From: Fimenecus sp045613585
Lineage (GTDB): Bacteria > Bacillota > Clostridia > Oscillospirales > Acutalibacteraceae
Reading direction: 5' to 3'
DNA length: 9,984 bases
Assembly (NCBI GenBank): GCA_045613585.1
Contig: JAZLBG010000143.1
Coordinates: forward strand, 1 to 9,984
Below, one piece after another: positions 5,912 to 9,984 of the stretch. The translations under genes were made by a program, and so were the position numbers. Under the pieces are notes generated by a model that made no database searches, was not told the origin of the DNA, and saw nothing but the letters and a program-made list of their open reading frames with translations. Each line of letters opens with the position of its first letter. The stretch's first letter is position 1.

Positions 5912-7006
5912 TTATACGTTAAATCTGAATAATACAATGTCTCCATCTTTCATAACATATTCTTTGCCTTCAGAACGAACAAGACCTTTTTCTTTAGCTG
6001 CTTGCATTGTGCCGTTTGCCATAAGGTCGTCAAAGTGAATTACCTCTGCACGAATAAATCCTCTTTCAAAGTCAGTGTGGATTTTACCTGCTGCCTGTGG
6101 TGCTTTTGTTCCTTTTTTGATTGTACAAGCACGAACTTCAGGCTGACCTGCTGTTAAGTATGAGATAAGACCAAGCAAATCGTATGAACGCTGAATAAGA
6201 AGGTCAAGACCGCCTTGCTCAATACCTAAATCTGAAAGGAACATTTCTTTTTCTTCTTTGTCGAGCTCTGCAATTTGTGCTTCAAGCTCTGCACAGATAG
6301 GAAGAGTTTCTGCACCTTCTGCTGCTGCAAGAGCGCAAACCGCATTATAACGAGCATTTTCACGGATATTGTTTGCGAAATCTTCTTCACTCATATTACA
6401 AGCATAAATAATTGGTTTTGATGAAAGAAGTGCAACATCATTGAGGAATTCCTTTTCTTCATCGTCAGCTTCAACTGCACGAGCATTAACACCGTTTTCC
6501 AACTCTCCACGAAGACGCTTTAAGAAATCAAGTTCTTTTTGGAGTGACTTGTCACCTTTTAAGTCTTTTTCAACCTTAGTAATTCTTCTGTCAAGAATTT
6601 CAACATCAGATAGAATAAGTTCAAGGTTTATTGTTTCAATATCTCTTTGTGGGTCAATGCTACCTTCAACGTGAATAATATCATCATTGTCAAAGCAACG
6701 AACAACATGGATAATTGCATCAACCTCACGAATATGTGAAAGGAATTTGTTGCCAAGACCTTCGCCTTTTGATGCGCCTTTTACAAGACCTGCAATATCA
6801 ACAAATTCGATTGTAGCAGGAGTAACTTTTGCAGGGTTATACATTTCTGCTAATTTGTCAATTCTGTAATCTGGCACTGCAACAACTCCAACATTTGGCT
6901 CGATTGTGCAGAAGGCATAGTTTGCAGACTGTGCACCTGCGTTTGTGATTGCATTAAAAAGTGTACTTTTACCTACATTTGGTAAACCAACAATACCAAG
7001 TTTCAT
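5912..7006 (-). CDS. ychF: Redox-regulated ATPase YchF (Obg-family, ribosome-associated)
   Basis: The 364 residues match the usual length and full domain order of YchF/OLA1. The P-loop GLPNVGKST spans residues 7-15, the DxxG motif is DIAGLVKGAS (70-79), and NMSE (204-207) stands where GTPases have NKxD. That substitution is the family hallmark for ATP rather than GTP preference. A helical coiled insertion (about 130-175) and a C-terminal TGS domain (about 280-363, ending EYVMKDGDIVLFRFNV) follow. In bacteria YchF binds ribosomes and is linked to stress and redox responses. The start is supported by AAGGA 9 nt upstream and by the family N-terminus MKLGIVGLPNVGKS. It is transcribed alone from a divergent promoter region shared with a small membrane protein gene and ends at a palindromic repeat. 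Confidence 0.97.
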   Translation of the reverse strand: MKLGIVGLPNVGKSTLFNAITNAGAQSANYAFCTIEPNVGVVAVPDYRIDKLAEMYNPAKVTPATIEFVDIAGLVKGASKGEGLGNKFLSHIREVDAIIHVVRCFDNDDIIHVEGSIDPQRDIETINLELILSDVEILDRRITKVEKDLKGDKSLQKELDFLKRLRGELENGVNARAVEADDEEKEFLNDVALLSSKPIIYACNMSEEDFANNIRENARYNAVCALAAAEGAETLPICAELEAQIAELDKEEKEMFLSDLGIEQGGLDLLIQRSYDLLGLISYLTAGQPEVRACTIKKGTKAPQAAGKIHTDFERGFIRAEVIHFDDLMANGTMQAAKEKGLVRSEGKEYVMKDGDIVLFRFNV

Positions 7007-7052
7007 TTTTATTCATCCTTATATTTATTAGTATAATTTATTCCAACGAAAG

Positions 7053-7081
7053 ATTATACACTATTGCGAAAAATTTTTCAA
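7053..7081 (-). promoter_or_regulatory. Sigma-A promoter of ychF
   Basis: On the minus strand TTGAAA (7081-7076), a 17-bp spacer and a perfect TATAAT (7058-7053). The predicted start is near 7046, with a 40-nt leader. It overlaps the divergent promoter at 7064-7092. Confidence 0.8.
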
Positions 7082-7092
7082 TATGATAAAAT
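7064..7092 (+). promoter_or_regulatory. Sigma-A promoter of the small membrane protein gene
   Basis: TTGCGA (7064-7069), a 17-bp spacer and TAAAAT (7087-7092) with an extended -10 TGA at 7084-7086. The predicted start is near 7099. Its -35 box lies within the spacer of the opposing ychF promoter, and a perfect 12-bp palindrome GAAAAATTTTTC (7068-7079) sits between the two. Confidence 0.65.
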
Positions 7093-7128
7093 AAGTTTTG
7101 TAGGGGACGTTTATTAGGAGATGATTAA

Positions 7129-7647
7129 ATGAGTAAAACAAATAAAATAATATTATCAGTTTTTGGTGGATTAATTGCAATTGTGGCATTTAGTTGTCTT
7201 TATGGTTTCACAATTGGTGGTAAAAACGCTTTTACTGCTATATTTTTGGTTGTTTCTTCTTTAATAATTTCTGCATTAATTTTCCTTTTTATATTTGGCA
7301 AAGATTTTGTTAAAAGTGATAAGTTGAAAAGCATAGCGTTTGGTGTTGCTATTGGTATATGTGCTTTATCATATTTAACTTATGGTGGGCTTAATAGAAT
7401 TAGTGCTGATGAAAGCAAAACAGTTGAATATGAAGCGGAGATAACAGGTTACATAACAGGCAGACCTCCTTTAATGGATTTTATAAATCAGCAAGGTATT
7501 GAAATTCGCAACTTTTCTGTGTATTATGACCTTATAAATGAGGAAGAAGACGATTATATATCTTTAGGTAATGCAGAATTTGTTCTTATAAGAGAAATCC
7601 AAGGCGGGTTTGGATATCCTATTTATGAAATTTTAGGGTTTAAGTAA
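7129..7647 (+). CDS. Small three-helix membrane protein, function unknown
   Basis: The 172-residue protein has three hydrophobic segments (about 7-27, 36-57 and 67-86). The basic N-terminus and the basic loop GKDFVKSDKLKS point to cytoplasmic placement of both, so the C-terminal polar domain of about 85 residues should face outside. That domain is acidic (INEEEDDYISLG) and ends in aromatic and glycine-rich sequence (GGFGYPIYEILGFK). I do not recognise the family. There is no signal-peptidase site of note. AGGAG 8 nt before the ATG supports the start. It is divergent from ychF. Downstream, tcdA lies 157 bp away across a palindromic repeat with no clear promoter or terminator between, so the two may share a transcript. 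Confidence 0.8.
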   Translation: MSKTNKIILSVFGGLIAIVAFSCLYGFTIGGKNAFTAIFLVVSSLIISALIFLFIFGKDFVKSDKLKSIAFGVAIGICALSYLTYGGLNRISADESKTVEYEAEITGYITGRPPLMDFINQQGIEIRNFSVYYDLINEEEDDYISLGNAEFVLIREIQGGFGYPIYEILGFK

Positions 7648-7657
7648 ACTCTTTTTT

Positions 7658-7783
7658 GGCTCCCTCTGACGAGGGAGCTGTCGAGCGTTAGCGAGACTGA
7701 GGGAGAGATACAAGCCGTTTGATATTCTATCTCTCCCTCCGTCATTTTCTACAAAAATGCCACCTCCCTCGTCAGAGGGAGGC
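7658..7783. repeat. 126-bp palindromic repeat element in the tcdA leader
   Basis: Each end is itself a hairpin: GCTCCCTC-TGAC-GAGGGAGC (7659-7678) and CCTCCCTC-GTCA-GAGGGAGG (7763-7782). The ends are also inverted copies of each other, and the inversion continues inward with GAGGGAGAGATA (7699-7710) opposite TATCTCTCCCTC (7728-7739). The unpaired centre is about 17 bp. The whole can form either one long fold-back or two terminal hairpins. The core CTCCCTCTGACGAGG is shared with the element at 3401-3542. From memory, such repeats are widespread in gut Clostridia; this was not checked. It spans the gap from just after the membrane-protein stop to just before the tcdA ribosome binding site. Confidence 0.8.
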
Positions 7784-7789
7784 GAATAT

Positions 7790-7794
7790 AGGTG
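7790..7794 (+). promoter_or_regulatory. Ribosome binding site selecting the tcdA start at 7805
   Basis: AGGTG lies 10 nt before ATG 7805 and starts 7 bp after the palindromic repeat ends. The in-frame upstream ATG at 7757 has only TTTTCTACAAAA before it, with no Shine-Dalgarno sequence. Confidence 0.6.
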
Positions 7795-7804
7795 TGATAA
7801 TTTT

Positions 7805-8479
7805 ATGGAACAATTTGCAAGAACTGAAAGGCTTATCGGTAGTGATGGGCTTGAAAAACTTAAAAATGCAAATATTATTATTTTTGGGCTTGGTGGCGTT
7901 GGGTCTTATGTTGCCGAGGCATTGGCTCGTTGTGGCATTGGTAAGATGACTGTTGTTGACAAAGACACAGTTGACATTACAAATATTAATCGTCAGTTAT
8001 ATGCTCTTCATTCAACTGTTGGCAAAAACAAGGCAGATGTGGCAAAAGAGCGTATTCTTGATATAAATCCTGAATGTGAAGTTACACCAATCGTTAAAAT
8101 GTATTTGCCTGAAAATGCAGACGAGTTTAACCTTACTCAATATGATTATATTGTTGATGCAATTGACAATGTGACCGCTAAAATTGATTTAGCTATAAAA
8201 TCACAAGAATTAGGAATACCAATGATTGCATCAATGGGTACAGGAAATAAACTTGACCCTACTGCATTCAAAATTACTGATATTTATAAAACCGACACTT
8301 GTCCTCTTTGCAGAGTTATGAGAAAAGAACTCAAAACTCGCGGAGTAAAAAAATTAAAGGTGCTTTATTCAACTGAAATCCCTAAAAATGACGGTGAAAG
8401 AACACCTGCAAGCATCAGTTTTGTACCAAGTGTTGCAGGACTTATTATTGCTGGTGAGGTTGTGAAAAATATAATATAA
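7805..8479 (+). CDS. tcdA: tRNA threonylcarbamoyladenosine dehydratase (E1-like ATP-dependent enzyme)
   Basis: The 224-residue protein belongs to the ThiF/MoeB/E1-like family and matches TcdA (CsdL/YrvM), which cyclises t6A37 of tRNAs to ct6A using ATP. It has the family N-terminus (RTERLIGSDGLEKLK), the nucleotide-binding GLGGVGS (28-34), VDKDTVDITNINRQ (51-64, with the Asp and the Asn/Arg pair that contact ATP), DAIDN (118-122), and CPLCRVMRKELKTRG (166-180) with LYSTE, the typical TcdA region. It ends at FVPSVAGLIIAGEVV, so it is somewhat shorter than E. coli TcdA (268 residues) but complete in its core. I chose ATG 7805. The in-frame ATG at 7757 would add 16 residues translated from the repeat, which no family member should have. 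No strong promoter is evident just upstream. Confidence 0.9.
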   Translation: MEQFARTERLIGSDGLEKLKNANIIIFGLGGVGSYVAEALARCGIGKMTVVDKDTVDITNINRQLYALHSTVGKNKADVAKERILDINPECEVTPIVKMYLPENADEFNLTQYDYIVDAIDNVTAKIDLAIKSQELGIPMIASMGTGNKLDPTAFKITDIYKTDTCPLCRVMRKELKTRGVKKLKVLYSTEIPKNDGERTPASISFVPSVAGLIIAGEVVKNII

Positions 8480-8501
8480 GTGGCAAACTATAATTTGTCA
8501 A

Positions 8502-8531
8502 CAAAAAAACGGTGAGAATGCTCTCACCGTT
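8502..8531. terminator. Bidirectional terminator between tcdA and alaA
   Basis: A perfect 10-bp stem, AACGGTGAGA (8508-8517) with TCTCACCGTT (8522-8531), closes an ATGC loop. The minus strand has a run of seven T after it, ideal for alaA. The + strand has a looser TAATTTTATGTTTA tail for tcdA. Confidence 0.88.
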
Positions 8532-8541
8532 AATTTTATGT

Positions 8542-9756
8542 TTATTGATGATAATCACTAAGGAAATCCTTAAATGCGTCCATAGCTTCGCCAAGAACTC
8601 TGCGACGAGGAAGATAAACAATTCTCAAATGGTCAGGTGTTGGGTAGTTAAAGCCCTTACCGTGCATAAGAAGAACTTTTTTAGCCTTCAAGAAATCAAG
8701 GACAAGTTTTTCGTCGTCGTGAAGATTAAACTTTTTCATATCAAGTTTTGGGAAAATATAGAATGCAGCCTTTGGCTTAACAACAGAAATTCCGTCGATT
8801 TCGCAAAGTGCATTATACACGAATTCTCTCTGCTCATAAATTCTGCCACCTGGTAAAAGTAATTCGTCAATACTTTGTACTCCGCCAAGTGCAGTTTGCA
8901 CAATGCTCTGTGCAGGCACATTTGAGCAAAGTCGCATTGATGAAAGAAGATTAAGACCTTCTATGTATCCTTTAATCTTCTTTTTATCACCACTGATTAC
9001 CATCCAACCCACACGGAAACCTGCTACTCTGTGTGACTTTGAAAGTCCGTTAAAACTGATGCAAGGCACATCAGGAGCTAAAGATGCAAGGGCTGTATGA
9101 GTAAGACCATCCATAACAAGTCTGTCATAGATTTCGTCAGCAAATAAAATCAAGTCATTCTGACGAGCAATTTCAACGATTTCTTTAAGAATTTCGTCAC
9201 TATATAAAGCACCTGTTGGGTTGTTTGGATTGATAATAACAATACCCTTTGTTTTAGGTGTAATCTTCTTTTTAATATCCTCAAGGTCAGGATTCCACTC
9301 GTTTTGCTCATCACACATATAATGTACAGCGTTACCGCCTGCAAGTGTTACAGAGGCTGTCCAAAGTGGGTAGTCAGGTGATGGCACAAGAATTTCGTCA
9401 CCATTATCTAAAAGACCTTGCATTGCCATAGTAATTAATTCGCTGACACCATTACCTAAATAGATGTCACCAATATCAACGCCTTTTACGCCTTTAAGCT
9501 GACAATATTGCATAATGGATTTTCTAGCACTAAACATGCCCTTTGAATCTGAATAACCTTCACATTCGCGAAGATTATACATCATATCACGAATAACTTC
9601 GTCAGGGGCTGTAAAGCCAAATGGTGCAGGGTTGCCGATGTTGAGTTTAAGAATTCGTTGACCCTCTGACTCCATTCTAACAGCTTCGTCCATAACAGGA
9701 CCACGAATGTCATAACAAACATTATCAAGTTTTGTACTTTTATTGAATGTTTTCAT
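8542..9756 (-). CDS. alaA: Alanine aminotransferase (AlaA-type, class I/II PLP aminotransferase)
   Basis: The 404-residue protein follows E. coli AlaA (405 residues, from memory) almost segment by segment. Shared stretches include STKLDNVCYDIRGPV near the start, LKLNIGNPAPFGF, SDSKGMFSARK, YLGNGVSELI, PSPDYPLWTA, IVIINPNNPTGA, LFADEIYDRL, the PLP-lysine segment FNGLSKSHRVAGFRVGWMV, MRLCSNVPAQ and LPGGRIYEQR. It should convert pyruvate plus glutamate to alanine plus 2-oxoglutarate in the cytoplasm, with a pyridoxal phosphate Schiff base at the Lys of GLSKS. ATG 9756 with GAGGT 8 nt upstream gives the family N-terminus; a TTG at 9771 in the same frame is part of the ribosome binding site region and is rejected. 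The gene follows rpmA in the same direction, with a terminator-like hairpin between. Confidence 0.95.
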   Translation of the reverse strand: MKTFNKSTKLDNVCYDIRGPVMDEAVRMESEGQRILKLNIGNPAPFGFTAPDEVIRDMMYNLRECEGYSDSKGMFSARKSIMQYCQLKGVKGVDIGDIYLGNGVSELITMAMQGLLDNGDEILVPSPDYPLWTASVTLAGGNAVHYMCDEQNEWNPDLEDIKKKITPKTKGIVIINPNNPTGALYSDEILKEIVEIARQNDLILFADEIYDRLVMDGLTHTALASLAPDVPCISFNGLSKSHRVAGFRVGWMVISGDKKKIKGYIEGLNLLSSMRLCSNVPAQSIVQTALGGVQSIDELLLPGGRIYEQREFVYNALCEIDGISVVKPKAAFYIFPKLDMKKFNLHDDEKLVLDFLKAKKVLLMHGKGFNYPTPDHLRIVYLPRRRVLGEAMDAFKDFLSDYHQ

Positions 9757-9764
9757 ATTATAAT

Positions 9765-9769
9765 ACCTC
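9765..9769 (-). promoter_or_regulatory. Ribosome binding site of alaA, abutting a U-tract
   Basis: GAGGT on the minus strand lies 8 nt before ATG 9756 and follows directly after the seven-U run of the upstream terminator hairpin. This excludes the TTG at 9771 as the start. Confidence 0.75.
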
Positions 9770-9803
9770 AAAAAAATATTCCCACCACCGTAGTGATGGG
9801 AAT
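9770..9803 (-). terminator. Terminator or attenuator hairpin between rpmA and alaA
   Basis: On the minus strand ATTCCCATCAC (9803-9793) pairs with GTGGTGGGAAT (9788-9778), 11 bp with one G-U, around a 4-base loop, followed within two bases by seven T (9776-9770). It begins 15 bp past the rpmA stop. The alaA ribosome binding site follows without a gap and no promoter is visible in the 62-bp gap, so alaA may depend on read-through. Confidence 0.82.
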
Positions 9804-9818
9804 TTCAGTAGTTAAAAA

Positions 9819-9984
9819 TTACTGCTCAACAGGATAAACGCTTACCTTTTTTCTGTCTTTGCCCATTCTTTCGAACTTAACTTTACCGTCGATAAGTGCG
9901 AAGAGAGAGTCATCAGAACCACGACCTACGTTGTTACCTGGGTGGATGTGTGTACCACGCTGTTTAACAAGGATGTTACCTGCA
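9819..9984 (-). CDS. rpmA: Ribosomal protein bL27, C-terminal part (5' end outside the window)
   Basis: The minus strand from the right edge to TAA 9821-9819 encodes about 55 residues: AGNILVKQRGTHIHPGNNVG followed by RGSDDSLFALIDGKVKFERM and ending KVSVYPVEQ. These are the signature C-terminal two-thirds of L27, including the conserved KQRGTxxHPGxNVGxGxDxTLFA pattern. L27 is part of the large ribosomal subunit near the peptidyl transferase centre. The N-terminus, which in Firmicutes often carries a cleaved leader, lies outside. rplU would be expected upstream, beyond the right edge (inference from usual gene order). Confidence 0.97.
   Translation of the reverse strand, partial: AGNILVKQRGTHIHPGNNVGRGSDDSLFALIDGKVKFERMGKDRKKVSVYPVEQ

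Noticed and set aside
7711..7760. A promoter for tcdA inside the repeat (TTGATA at 7719-7724)
   Set aside because: The sequence 17-18 bp downstream (TCATTT) is a poor -10 box, so I could not support it.
7658..7783. A CRISPR array suggested by repeated CTCCCTC units
   Set aside because: The units are inverted rather than direct, with no regular spacers and no cas genes.
8512..8856. Plus-strand open frame inside alaA
   Set aside because: It lies antisense to a clearly recognised aminotransferase and has no ribosome binding site or family resemblance.
9757..9771. TTG start and TATAAT sequence directly before the alaA ATG
   Set aside because: The TTG overlaps the ribosome binding site. The TATAAT would start transcription inside the coding region and has no -35 box at proper spacing.

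Overview
The window looks like chromosomal DNA of an AT-rich Clostridia-type Firmicute, most likely a gut Oscillospiraceae/Ruminococcaceae relative. This is inferred from the low GC content, AGGAG-type ribosome binding sites, near-consensus sigma-A promoters, T-rich intrinsic terminators, and dispersed GC-rich palindromic repeats of a kind I remember from gut Clostridia. No rRNA, phage, plasmid, transposase or CRISPR signal was seen.

Layout, left to right: (1) the 3' end of a + strand gene with an SCP2-like C-terminus and its terminator; (2) a + strand cytosolic GH43-type glycosidase with its own promoter; (3) a bidirectional terminator, then a two-gene minus-strand operon of a membrane-anchored XRE-family regulator and a TPR-like membrane protein, overlapping by 14 bp; (4) a 142-bp nested fold-back repeat upstream of that operon; (5) a minus-strand DRE-TIM aldolase-like enzyme, divergent from a + strand stand-alone E2-type acyltransferase, with two strong back-to-back promoters between them; (6) a tRNA-Arg(CCG) with encoded CCA, flanked by two short GC-rich palindromes; (7) minus-strand ychF, divergent from a small + strand three-helix membrane protein, with physically overlapping promoters; (8) a 126-bp palindromic repeat in the leader of + strand tcdA; (9) convergent to it, minus-strand alaA behind rpmA (ribosomal protein L27, running off the right edge), with a terminator-like hairpin whose U-tract abuts the alaA Shine-Dalgarno sequence.

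Most genes are housekeeping or small metabolic functions: tRNA modification (tcdA), a ribosome-associated ATPase (ychF), L27, alanine synthesis (alaA) and sugar use (GH43). There is no obvious island. The less explained parts are the XRE/TPR membrane pair, the acyltransferase whose active-site motif departs from the E2 consensus, the unidentified three-helix membrane protein, and the repeats, two of which corrupt naive start-codon calls.
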